Assembly (NCBI GenBank): GCA_018362935.1
Contig: JAHALQ010000007.1
Span: 24,076 to 88,075 of the forward strand
Source: Pseudomonadota bacterium
GTDB taxonomy: Bacteria; Pseudomonadota; Alphaproteobacteria; RF32; CAG-239
Length of the DNA: 64,000 nt
Direction of reading: 5' to 3'
The translations under genes and the position numbers were made by a program. A model generated the notes under the pieces. The model worked only from the letters and a program-made list of their open reading frames with translations. It was not told the DNA's origin and searched no databases. Below, piece after piece: positions 24,779 to 32,210 of the stretch (its first letter is position 1; the number at the start of each line of letters is the position of its first letter).

Positions 24779-24870
24779 TTGAAAGCCTGTTTACAGCTTT
24801 ATCAATAGAACTGGCGCTGGCGGTTCTGTTTTTCGGTTGGTTTAACATCAACATCTTGGATCTGTTTTAA
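24769..24870 (+). CDS. 33-residue single-span membrane peptide
   Basis: MQIIESLFTALSIELALAVL then FFGWFNINILDLF: one hydrophobic helix filling most of the peptide. It starts within the end of the previous gene (translational coupling) and is followed directly by a terminator. Lying before the lysis genes it could be a small lysis modulator (antiholin or spanin-like), but this is a guess. Confidence 0.5.
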   Translation: MQIIESLFTALSIELALAVLFFGWFNINILDLF

Positions 24871-24874
24871 TTTG

Positions 24875-24900
24875 AACCGGGGCATTGTCCCCGGTTTTTT
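24875..24900 (+). terminator. Rho-independent terminator
   Basis: AACCGGGG (24875-24882), short loop, CCCCGGTT (24889-24896) and T6. Ends the early/middle transcript. Confidence 0.85.
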
Positions 24901-24920
24901 CTGCATGGTCTCCTTCTTGG

Positions 24921-24950
24921 GTATGTATTTAATTATCATTAAATACATAC
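24921..24950. promoter_or_regulatory. 13-bp perfect inverted repeat, activator site candidate
   Basis: GTATGTATTTAAT (24921-24933), 4-bp centre, ATTAAATACATAC (24938-24950). It lies right after a terminator and about 100 bp before the lysis operon, where a Mor/C-type activator would act. Confidence 0.55.
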
Positions 24951-24952
24951 TA

Positions 24953-24977
24953 AAGGCAACGCGGACTCTTGTCCGCT
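24953..24977 (+). repeat. GCAACGCGGAC hairpin repeat, copy 1
   Basis: AAGGCAACGCGGACTCTTGT then CCGCT. The part GCGGAC-TCTT-GTCCGC is a hairpin. A second copy lies at 32150-32173 (see there), also just ahead of a phage operon. Confidence 0.6.
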
Positions 24978-25047
24978 GTCACTTTGTCGTTGGGTTGGTT
25001 AATATCATCTTCATACCGAGGATGAAGAGAACAAAGGTAAAGATGAT

Positions 25048-25446
25048 ATGATTAAGACCGCTCAAGGCAAAATTTTATTTTCCGACAAAGAACTGGCCTG
25101 CCGCCATTGCGGCCAACTGATTCTTGCTCCAGGTTTTGCGGAAAAACTGCAGGAATTGCGCCTTGAGTTCAATCTGCCGATGACGTTGAGTTCCTGCTGC
25201 CGCTGCAGCGAACACAATCGGCGGGAGGGCGGCAATGCCGGCTCTTTCCATTTGACTGATAATGCAAAGTGGAAAGTCCCCGGAACCTGCGCCATCGATG
25301 TTGTACGCCGGGGTGCCGAATATGACCGAAAATTACTGGCAACAGCCCTCAAGCTTGGCTGGAGCGTCGGCATTGCCAAAACCTTTATTCATCTTGACCG
25401 CCGTTCAGATTACACCAGCCTCAAAGCAGCCTTATTTACGTATTAA
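25048..25446 (+). CDS. Endolysin, M15-type peptidase
   Basis: 132 residues. Zinc peptidase of the M15 (DUF882/peptidase_M15_3) type used as phage endolysin: SSCCRCSEHNRREGG, SFHLTDNAKWKVPGTCAIDV (the HxxxxxxAxD zinc ligands, His and Asp), and KTFIHLDRR with the third ligand His. It cleaves peptidoglycan stem peptides. No signal peptide, so it depends on the holin encoded next. Confidence 0.82.
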   Translation: MIKTAQGKILFSDKELACRHCGQLILAPGFAEKLQELRLEFNLPMTLSSCCRCSEHNRREGGNAGSFHLTDNAKWKVPGTCAIDVVRRGAEYDRKLLATALKLGWSVGIAKTFIHLDRRSDYTSLKAALFTY

Positions 25447-25465
25447 CCCAACCAAGGAGGATGTT

Positions 25466-25675
25466 ATGCCTGAAAATAAAACAGAAAATTCATTAACAAA
25501 CTGGAAGTCGAAGACCGTCATCGGTTCCGTGGTGGCGGTGGTCTGCGGCGTTTTGAGCTTCTGCGGAATTGACATTGCCGCCGATACCCAGTCGGTTATT
25601 ACCGACAATCTGGCCTCAATCGGCGCTGCCATCGGCAGTTTGTTCGGAATCTATACCGCGCTTAAAGGAAAATAG
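25466..25675 (+). CDS. Holin-like membrane protein
   Basis: 69 residues with two hydrophobic segments (TVIGSVVAVVCGVLSFCGI and LASIGAAIGSLFGIYTALK) separated by a polar turn, charged ends: class II holin layout. Starts behind AAGGAGG and follows the endolysin by 19 bp. Would release the endolysin into the periplasm. Confidence 0.75.
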   Translation: MPENKTENSLTNWKSKTVIGSVVAVVCGVLSFCGIDIAADTQSVITDNLASIGAAIGSLFGIYTALKGK

Positions 25676-25676
25676 T

Positions 25677-25886
25677 GTGGTTGATGTCGTGGACATTGCC
25701 CAGGAGGATCTCGCCGGTTTTTCCGATTGGCTTGTCAAAAGCCGTCGGCAGCGGCAAAAACTCCGGCAAAGCCGTTGTCGGTGTGAAAAATGCGGCGAGA
25801 TTATTCCGGCGGCGCGTCGGCGTGCCGTGCCGGGCGTAAAGTTATGTGTTGACTGCCAGGAGGAGGTTGAACGTGGCAATCGTTGA
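25677..25886 (+). CDS. TraR/DksA-type C4 zinc-finger protein
   Basis: 69 residues from a GTG start with AAAGGA upstream. The C-terminal finger CEKCGEIIPAARRRAVPGVK then LCVDCQEE has the CxxC-x17-CxxC spacing of DksA/TraR proteins, which bind the RNA polymerase secondary channel. Present in Mu-like phages between lysis and head genes. Confidence 0.8.
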   Translation: MVDVVDIAQEDLAGFSDWLVKSRRQRQKLRQSRCRCEKCGEIIPAARRRAVPGVKLCVDCQEEVERGNR

Positions 25887-26181
25887 TTTTGTGCAAAATA
25901 ATTCAAACTTCTTGATTTGGATTTTGGGCGGTTTTTCCGGTTGGATTTGGTGGAGCTTGAAGAAACGTTTTGCAACCAAGGAGGATTTAAAAGCCGTTTC
26001 GACACGGGTAGACAAGGTTGAACAGAAGGTTGCCGATATGCCGGGGTTGAAAGATTTTCACAAAATGCAAATCACCATCGAGCACATGGCCGGAGTTCAG
26101 AATGAACAAAAGGCAATTCTTCAGCGGGTTGAAAAAATATTAGACCGCCAGCAGGATTATTTAATGAGCAAGGAAAAATAA
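25873..26181 (+). CDS. DUF2730 membrane protein (Mu gp25-like)
   Basis: 102 residues. One N-terminal membrane helix (FLIWILGGFSGWIWWSLKKR) and a coiled-coil domain (LKAVSTRVDKVEQKVADMPG), the DUF2730 arrangement. GTG start at 25873 with AGGAGGAGG upstream, overlapping the previous gene by 14 bp. Possibly a spanin-like or lysis accessory protein; family role not established. Confidence 0.75.
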   Translation: MAIVDFVQNNSNFLIWILGGFSGWIWWSLKKRFATKEDLKAVSTRVDKVEQKVADMPGLKDFHKMQITIEHMAGVQNEQKAILQRVEKILDRQQDYLMSKEK

Positions 26182-26183
26182 CA

Positions 26184-26483
26184 ATGGCTTATCAGGATTT
26201 TATCACCGAAGACCGCCGCTTGGCCGAGCTTCGATTTTTGGCAGAAGACAATGATTACAGCCTTAATGACAGCGTGATGCAAACCGCACTCGGGTTGATT
26301 GGCCACAACATCAGCCGCGATGTTATTCTGGCGGATTTTTCTTTTCTGGCGGATTTAGGGCTGATCAGAATTGAAAAGGTCTTGAACGGTCAAGTTACGG
26401 TGGCACATCTGACCGGACGCGGCGAGGATGTGGCGAAAGGCCGGACAACCGTTCCCGGCATCAAGAAACCCAGACCGGAGTAA
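26184..26483 (+). CDS. Mu gp26-like protein
   Basis: 99 residues, winged-helix-like: SVMQTALGLIGHNISRDVIL, ADFSFLADLGLIRIEKV, and the typical ending HLTGRGEDVAKGRTTVPGIK of the VpaChn25_0724/gp26 family in Mu-like phages. Lies in the conserved slot before the small terminase. Confidence 0.8.
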   Translation: MAYQDFITEDRRLAELRFLAEDNDYSLNDSVMQTALGLIGHNISRDVILADFSFLADLGLIRIEKVLNGQVTVAHLTGRGEDVAKGRTTVPGIKKPRPE

Positions 26484-26487
26484 ACCA

Positions 26488-27015
26488 ATGGCCAGAAACT
26501 CAAGCATTGACCGGCTGCCTTCCGAAATTCGCGAAAAGATAGGGCAGTTGCGGCGTGACGGCAAAACCATAGACGAGATTTTAAACAAACTCAAAGAGCT
26601 GGATGTTGACATATCACGTTCGGCGTTGGGCCGTCATTGCAAGCAGCTTGAAGAAGTTTCAAAATCAATCCGACAATCGCGGATTGTGGCCGAGGCGTTG
26701 GCGAAAAACTTCGGCGATGAGGGCGAAAACAAGGTCAGCCAGGTCAATATTGAATTGATGCACTCACTTATTTTAAAAATGATGGTTAATAACGACGGCG
26801 AAACTATAACAATGGACAGTAAAGACGCCTTTTTTATGGCCTCCAGTTTGCAAAAACTTGTCCAAGCCTCCAAACAGAACGTCGAAAACGTCATCCAGCT
26901 GCGCCGTGAGTTTGCCGAGAAAGCGGCACAAATTGTCGACAAAGCCGGCAAGAAAAAAGGCATATCGGCGGAAAACCTTGATTTTATCAAACGCGAAATT
27001 TTCGGGATCGTCTAA
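26488..27015 (+). CDS. Small terminase subunit (DUF3486, gp27-like)
   Basis: 175 residues. An N-terminal helix-turn-helix (SSIDRLPSEIREKIGQLRRD, then ISRSALGRHCKQLEEVSKSI) is followed by a helical oligomerisation region. It should recognise the prophage left end and start DNA packaging. ATG 26488 in the RBS context GGAGTAAACC; 2-bp gap to the large subunit. Confidence 0.85.
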   Translation: MARNSSIDRLPSEIREKIGQLRRDGKTIDEILNKLKELDVDISRSALGRHCKQLEEVSKSIRQSRIVAEALAKNFGDEGENKVSQVNIELMHSLILKMMVNNDGETITMDSKDAFFMASSLQKLVQASKQNVENVIQLRREFAEKAAQIVDKAGKKKGISAENLDFIKREIFGIV

Positions 27016-27017
27016 AA

Positions 27018-28532
27018 ATGGAAGAGTTTCAGCCGGACAAAGTTTTTCTATCTTATCAACAGCTTTTAAGCAAAACCGCTATTAGCTCGCCGGTAACGGT
27101 AGTTGAGAAGTCGCGCCGAACCGGTTATTCCTGGGCGGCGGCCGCAGTTGCCGTGTTTGTGACCTCTCCGGCCGAAAAGGCGCAAACGACTTATTATATG
27201 GGTTACGATTATGAAATGGCTCGCGAATTCATCCAGTATGTCGGCGAATGGGCCAAAAAAATCGGCGAAGCCTGTTCCGAGGCGGAAGAATATGTTTTCA
27301 AAGATCCGGATAATCCGGACAAGGATATTAAAGCCTTCCGGGTTACCTTTGCCAACGGCAAAGAAGTTGTTGCGCTGCCGTCGGTTGCCCGGGCATTGCG
27401 CGGTAAGCAGGGTTTTGTCATTATTGACGAGGCTGCTTTCCATGATGATTTGAAAGAGGTCTTAAAAGCCGCGTTTGCGCTACTGATTTGGGGCGGCCAG
27501 GTTTTAATCATCTCTACCCACAACGGTGAAGACAACCCGTTTAACGAACTGATTAAAGACATCCGCGCCGGCAAAAGTCCTTATAAGCTTTTGCGTTGCA
27601 CTTTTGACGATGCCCTGCGCCAGGGGCTTTATAAGCGGATTTGCCAGAAGCAGGGCAAAGAGTGGAACCGGGAAGCCGAAGAACAGTGGAAAGCGGACAT
27701 TTATAAATTTTACGGCGATTCGGCCGCTGAAGAGCTGGACTGCATTCCGGCCAACGGCTCGGGAAATTATTTCAGCCGTTTGATTATAGAACAATGTATG
27801 CTTTCCGATATTCCGGTTCTGGAACTGTCCGTCAAGCCGGAATTTACCGCCGAGCCGTCAGAAACCCGGGTTCAGTTTGTCAAAGACTGGATAGAAGACA
27901 ATTTACAGCCGGTTATCGAAACAATGAACCCGAATCTGCCATCCGGTTTTGGCTTTGACTTCGGCCGTTCCGGCGACCTCTCGGTTTGTGCGGTGTTGCA
28001 GGAAGACGCCGGTTTGAATTTGAAGACCGCCTTTGTGTTGGAAATCCGCAATATGCCGCATGAACAGCAATGGCAAATCGCGGACTATATTACCGCACAT
28101 CTGCCGCTTTTCCGTTTCGCCGCCTATGATGCCCGCGGCAACGGTTCCTATCTGGCGGAAGTCGCATGTCAGAAATACGGCGCTGCCGCGGTCGAAGAAG
28201 TGATGCTGTCCACGCAATGGTACAGCCAGAACATGCCCAAAGCCAAAGCATATTTTGAAGAAAAGCGGGTCAGCTTGCCGCGCAATGCCAACATTTTGAA
28301 CGATTTTAAGATTGTTAAGCTGGCTAAGGGCGTGCCGACGGTGGCCGACGTTCGCACCAAGGACGATAAAGGCAACAAACGCCACGGCGACAGCTGCATT
28401 GCCTTTGTTTTAGGAATCTATGCCATGAGTCGGGAGGGTATGCCGGTTTATGAAGGCGCCATGAGTAAAAAAGATTTGCATGACACCGATGACGACGAAA
28501 ATGAGTTTGAATTTGCTGAAGGAACTTACTGA
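27018..28532 (+). CDS. Large terminase subunit (gp28-like)
   Basis: 504 residues. The N-terminal ATPase has a Walker A-like VVEKSRRTGYSWAAAAVAVF (about residue 30-49), Walker B FVIIDEAAFHDD and coupling motif ILIISTHNG-like (VLIISTHNGEDNP). The C-terminal RNase-H-like nuclease starts at GFDFGRSGDLSV with the first catalytic Asp; further Asp in DARGNGSYLAEV and KRHGDSCIA. Headful DNA packaging motor. Stop codon overlaps the portal start (TGATG). Confidence 0.9.
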   Translation: MEEFQPDKVFLSYQQLLSKTAISSPVTVVEKSRRTGYSWAAAAVAVFVTSPAEKAQTTYYMGYDYEMAREFIQYVGEWAKKIGEACSEAEEYVFKDPDNPDKDIKAFRVTFANGKEVVALPSVARALRGKQGFVIIDEAAFHDDLKEVLKAAFALLIWGGQVLIISTHNGEDNPFNELIKDIRAGKSPYKLLRCTFDDALRQGLYKRICQKQGKEWNREAEEQWKADIYKFYGDSAAEELDCIPANGSGNYFSRLIIEQCMLSDIPVLELSVKPEFTAEPSETRVQFVKDWIEDNLQPVIETMNPNLPSGFGFDFGRSGDLSVCAVLQEDAGLNLKTAFVLEIRNMPHEQQWQIADYITAHLPLFRFAAYDARGNGSYLAEVACQKYGAAAVEEVMLSTQWYSQNMPKAKAYFEEKRVSLPRNANILNDFKIVKLAKGVPTVADVRTKDDKGNKRHGDSCIAFVLGIYAMSREGMPVYEGAMSKKDLHDTDDDENEFEFAEGTY

Positions 28533-30052
28533 TGTTTAACCTGATTAAAAGCTATTTAAATAAAAAGCTGCTGACTTCTAATGAGGCCGGCAGTCCGATC
28601 ATGGGCGTGCGCGACCAGCTTAATTCCAATCCGGGAACCAACTTAACGCCGGTTAAACTGGCGCGTATTTTAAGAGATTCCGGCGAAGGTGATATCTTGG
28701 AATTGATGGAACTGGCGGAAGAAATTGAGGAAAAAGACCTTCAGTATCAAACCGTTTTAAGCACCCGCAAGCGGACCGTCGCGCAGCTGGACATTTCGGT
28801 CGAGCCGGCAGACGATACCCCGGCGGCCAAGATGCAGGCCGATTTTGTTAAAAGTTTTCTCAACCGTGATACGCTGGAAAGCGAGATTTTTGATATGCTG
28901 GATGCGGTCGGCAAAGGTTTTTCGGTCACTGAAATTATATGGGAAACCTCCAGCAGCCAGTGGATGCCGAAGTCCTTAAACTGGGTTGATCCGCGATGGA
29001 TTACTTTTCGGCAAAACGATCTGTCCCGACCTTTGTTAAAGGTGGAGGGCGGTTACAAAGAGTTGACGCCTTTTAAATACATCTATACCACCATTAAGGC
29101 CAAATCCGGGCTGGATATCCGCGGCGGTCTCATCCGCGGCATCACCTGGGCCTATTTGTTCAAGAACTTTTCGCTCAAAAACTGGGTTTCTTTTCTGGAA
29201 GTCTACGGTCATCCGTTTCGGGTCGGCAAATATGGCAGAAACGCCACCGACAAAGACAAACGCAATTTGCTGCGCGCAGTTCTCAATCTTGGCGCCGATG
29301 CTGCTGCCATCGTGCCGCAGGATATGCTGATCGAATTCATTAAAAATGAAACCGGTTCCGGCGGCGCGGCTTTCAAAGACCATGCTTCCTATTTTGACCA
29401 GGCGATTTCAAAAGCGGTTTTGGGGCAAACCACCACCACCGACGCCATTTCGGGCGGCCATGCCGTCAGCCAGGAACACAACGAAGTCCGCATGGATATC
29501 GCCAACTCCGACGCCCGCCAGCTGGCTGCGGTTTTGAACCGCGATCTGATCCGGCCGATGATAGACCTTAATTTTGGGCAACAAAAGGCTTATCCGAAAC
29601 TGCATATCGGCAATCCGGAAACCGAAGACACTTCCAAACTGACCGAAAGCGTGGCGCGTTTGATGCCCTACGGCTTTACGGTTTCGGCCAAGCAGCTGCG
29701 TTCCAAACTGGGCTTAAATGCCCCGGAAGACGCCGATGACGTTTTCGGACAAAGCGGCGGCTTTTCTCAACTGCCGGCGTTTAATCAGGCCTTAAACAAA
29801 CCTTTAAAGCCGGTTAACAGGGATTTTATTGATGACCTCGGCGATGACGAGCTGAAAGAATGGCAGCCGAAAGTTGAACCGGTCAAAAAAAAGATTGAAG
29901 AACTGATTGCCCGGCTGCTGGATGAGGGCAAAAGCCTGGAAGACCTGGAAAAAGAGCTGACCAAGTTGGAAGTTTCGCCGGACGAGTTGGCACAAAGTCT
30001 GGCAAAAAACTCAATGGCCGCCTATCTGACAGGGCTTAAAGATGTCGAATAA
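28532..30052 (+). CDS. Portal protein (DUF935, gp29-like)
   Basis: 506 residues. DUF935 portal: LARILRDSGEGDILELMELA near the start, EKDLQYQTVLSTRKRTVAQL, then WVDPRWITF and GHPFRVGKYGRNATDKDKR. Forms the dodecameric ring at the capsid vertex that receives the terminase and tail. The extended C-terminus is helical and charged. Overlaps the next gene by 11 bp. Confidence 0.9.
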   Translation: MFNLIKSYLNKKLLTSNEAGSPIMGVRDQLNSNPGTNLTPVKLARILRDSGEGDILELMELAEEIEEKDLQYQTVLSTRKRTVAQLDISVEPADDTPAAKMQADFVKSFLNRDTLESEIFDMLDAVGKGFSVTEIIWETSSSQWMPKSLNWVDPRWITFRQNDLSRPLLKVEGGYKELTPFKYIYTTIKAKSGLDIRGGLIRGITWAYLFKNFSLKNWVSFLEVYGHPFRVGKYGRNATDKDKRNLLRAVLNLGADAAAIVPQDMLIEFIKNETGSGGAAFKDHASYFDQAISKAVLGQTTTTDAISGGHAVSQEHNEVRMDIANSDARQLAAVLNRDLIRPMIDLNFGQQKAYPKLHIGNPETEDTSKLTESVARLMPYGFTVSAKQLRSKLGLNAPEDADDVFGQSGGFSQLPAFNQALNKPLKPVNRDFIDDLGDDELKEWQPKVEPVKKKIEELIARLLDEGKSLEDLEKELTKLEVSPDELAQSLAKNSMAAYLTGLKDVE

Positions 30053-31184
30053 TTTTGTCCCCAAAGAAGTTTTAGCTTTTCTGCAACGCAAAAAATTAAA
30101 GCCGACCGATCATTGGACCGATCTTTGGCACGGCGAGCATGCCCGCTATTTTACGGTAGCCCGCTCGGTTTATGCCGATATTGTCAATGATGTCTATAAC
30201 GAGGTGGTAAAAGCGATTGCCGAGGGCAGTACACTGAAGACTTTTCAAGAGCGGTTAACCCCGATTTTGCAGACAAAAGGCTGGTGGGGCAGGGCGGAGG
30301 ACGGCGTACAACTCGGTTCGCCGCGACGATTACGCACAATCTATGATACTAATTTACGAACTTCTTACGCCGCTGCCCGCTGGGAACGGATCCAGCGACG
30401 CAAAAAGTCGCGGCCGTATTTGCGGTATGTCTGCGTACTGGATGAGAAAACACGCGCCGAGCATCGCCGCTGGCATGGTCTGATTTTACCGGTTGACGAT
30501 CCGTTCTGGTCAACGCACTATCCGCCCAACGGCTGGCATTGCCGTTGTATGGTTCAGCAGGTCAGTAAAGAAGATATCGACGCCAACGGCTGGACGGTCG
30601 GCGAAAGTCCGGAAGAAAGCTATCGCAGCTGGGAAAATACCGCCACCGGTGAGGTCAAGCAAATACCGGTCGGCATCGCTCCTGGCTTTGATTATAATGT
30701 CGGAGTGGCTAATTTGCGGGTCAAAGCTCGTGAGCAAGTGGCGGAAAAGCTTAGAAAAATCAATCCGGCCATTGCCGCAACCGCTGTTAACAGGCTTGTG
30801 CGCTGCGAAGATTTTGCTGATTTTTATAAAAATCCTCAGGGTTATTTTGCAGTAGGTGTTGTAGACAACATAATTAAACAGGCCTTAAAGGCCGAAGCGT
30901 CCGTTTGCTGTCTGTCTGACGAAACACTGCTTAAAAATCAGGAACATCACCCGGATTTGACAATTGATGATTATAGATTGATGAACCATGTTCTGAGCGA
31001 TTATGATATTTTAGTGCAGGATACCGCCAAAAGCGTGGTTGCGGTCAAAAAGATTGCCGATAAAAATTATTGGCTGGCGGTGAAAGTCACCCGCAAAGGC
31101 AACGAAATTTTTACGACGACGTTTCACTTGGCAGAAGACCGTCAGCTGCGCAAACTGATGACCAAAGGAAAGCGTTTAAAATAG
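30042..31184 (+). CDS. Minor head protein (gpF-like) with nuclease-like C-terminal domain
   Basis: 380 residues. The first 230 residues are the Mu F/SPP1 gp7 head-morphogenesis domain: TIYDTNLRTSYAAARWERIQ, YLRYVCVLDEKTRAEHRRWH, PPNGWHCRCMVQQVS with the CRC pair. After about residue 290 comes an extra domain: HHPDLTIDDYRLMNHVLSDY, YDILVQDTAKSVVAVKKIAD, KNYWLAVKVTRKGNEIFTTT. This resembles the PBECR group (barnase/EndoU/ColicinE5/RelE-like nucleases) known to be fused to phage head proteins and thought to be injected with DNA. Domain identity is from pattern only. Confidence 0.85.
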   Translation: MSNNFVPKEVLAFLQRKKLKPTDHWTDLWHGEHARYFTVARSVYADIVNDVYNEVVKAIAEGSTLKTFQERLTPILQTKGWWGRAEDGVQLGSPRRLRTIYDTNLRTSYAAARWERIQRRKKSRPYLRYVCVLDEKTRAEHRRWHGLILPVDDPFWSTHYPPNGWHCRCMVQQVSKEDIDANGWTVGESPEESYRSWENTATGEVKQIPVGIAPGFDYNVGVANLRVKAREQVAEKLRKINPAIAATAVNRLVRCEDFADFYKNPQGYFAVGVVDNIIKQALKAEASVCCLSDETLLKNQEHHPDLTIDDYRLMNHVLSDYDILVQDTAKSVVAVKKIADKNYWLAVKVTRKGNEIFTTTFHLAEDRQLRKLMTKGKRLK

Positions 31185-31187
31185 AAA

Positions 31188-31275
31188 AAGAAGTGTGGCA
31201 GAGCTGGACACTTCTGCACGCGAGCACCGCCAGGCGGGTCTACGGCCTCCAGATTCACCGTGTTTCACACTTCTT
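31188..31275 (+). ncRNA. Structured RNA with alternative pairing
   Basis: AAGAAGTGTG (31188-31197) can pair with CACACTTCTT (31266-31275), enclosing an 88-nt element, or its inner part AGAAGTGT can pair with ACACTTCT at 31208-31215. A GC-rich inner section (ACCGCC...GGCGGGT) may form its own hairpin. It starts 3 nt after the stop codon of the head gene and precedes the membrane-protein moron. Could be a terminator, an attenuator or a separate small RNA; there is no T run directly after the stem. Confidence 0.5.
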
Positions 31276-31446
31276 ATACTCTATCATATAATAGCAAAAC
31301 AAATTTTTCAAGTTTTTAATTCATTTTTCAAAAAGCCGTTTTTATAAGCCTTAGACAATCAACTTTACTTTTTAGGGGTAAAGTTATATAAGTAACGCAA
31401 TTGATTAATCTACCCCATTTAAAGGGTGTTTAACGAAAGCGTTAAG
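31276..31446. other. AT-rich gap before the moron
   Basis: About 170 bp, very AT-rich, presumably holding the promoter of the moron. No gene seen. Confidence 0.4.
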
Positions 31447-32124
31447 ATGAAAGAAAAAAACGAGCTAACTCCTAAAAGTGACGAACAAATCCAAAAAGAA
31501 GCAAGAGAAGAGGTTGTTAAGGCTTTAACTTATTACAGAAACACGTTTGGAGAAGAATATGCAAATATATCTTCCGAGCTTGTTAATTTTACTGACAGAA
31601 TTTATCAGAATATTCAATCGGCGATTAATTATGCTTTTTTATTAAACAGTGGCGCGGCGGCTGCTCTTTGCAGTATGCTAAACGGTCATGATTCATTAGT
31701 CTGTAGTTTGCTTTTTTTCTTTGCCGTAGGAATAATTTTGACCTCCGTATCTTTAGGTCTTATTTCTACATCTCGTTCTTATTATTTAGAGTATCTAACA
31801 GTAGAAAAAGAACGTTTTAACGGAATGCTCTACTTATTGGACAAAGAGATTGAAGATGAAACCTTTAAACCGCAAGAAACGGTATGCTTTGAAAAAGTTG
31901 AAGAATATTTTGGCAAAAGTTCCGATCTGGAAGAATCATATAAGAAATATCAGAATTTTTCAAGAAGAGCCGTTATCGCAGCCTTTGTTGTTTTTTTTGT
32001 GACTTTTTTCATAGGACTTTTTACCTTTGCTCAAAGTTCAGTTCCAAATCAGCAAATCTCCTATTCCGATTTATCTTATCCGGGCGTTCAAATTACCCCG
32101 CTTCCCGTAACAAAACCTAACTAG
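31447..32124 (+). CDS. Multi-span membrane protein, moron in the head operon
   Basis: 225 residues. Charged N-terminus with a helix, then two close membrane spans (AINYAFLLNSGAAAALCSML, LFFFAVGIILTSVSLGLIST), a cytoplasmic coiled-coil region (YLTVEKERFNGMLYLLDKEI), and another span near the C-terminus (AAFVVFFVTFFIGLFTFAQS). The two-span-plus-coiled-coil layout is similar to SLATT-type effector membrane proteins, but no motif is decisive. It is AT-rich, is not part of the Mu head gene set, and is bounded by RNA structure and a terminator, so it is an inserted accessory gene. Start uncertain (GTG 31426 also in frame). Confidence 0.6.
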   Translation: MKEKNELTPKSDEQIQKEAREEVVKALTYYRNTFGEEYANISSELVNFTDRIYQNIQSAINYAFLLNSGAAAALCSMLNGHDSLVCSLLFFFAVGIILTSVSLGLISTSRSYYLEYLTVEKERFNGMLYLLDKEIEDETFKPQETVCFEKVEEYFGKSSDLEESYKKYQNFSRRAVIAAFVVFFVTFFIGLFTFAQSSVPNQQISYSDLSYPGVQITPLPVTKPN

Positions 32125-32130
32125 GTTTTG
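32111..32130 (+). terminator. Hairpin ending the moron
   Basis: CAAAACCTA (32111-32119), AC, TAGGTTTTG (32122-32130) followed by TTTAAA. It spans the moron's stop codon. Confidence 0.6.
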
Positions 32131-32149
32131 TTTAAACCAATTCTTTAAC

Positions 32150-32173
32150 AAAAGCAACGCGGACACCTGTCCG
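32150..32173 (+). repeat. GCAACGCGGAC hairpin repeat, copy 2
   Basis: AAAGCAACGCGGACACCTGT then CCG. Matches copy 1 at 24953-24977 across GCAACGCGGAC-N-C-N-TGTCCG. Located 38 bp before the protease gene. Confidence 0.6.
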
Positions 32174-32210
32174 TCTATTTAAATACCCTCTATCGGCCTA
32201 TGTTGAAAGC

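Noticed and set aside
31188..31275. Retron-type msr-msd RNA
   Set aside because: No reverse transcriptase in the window; the neighbour is a membrane protein.
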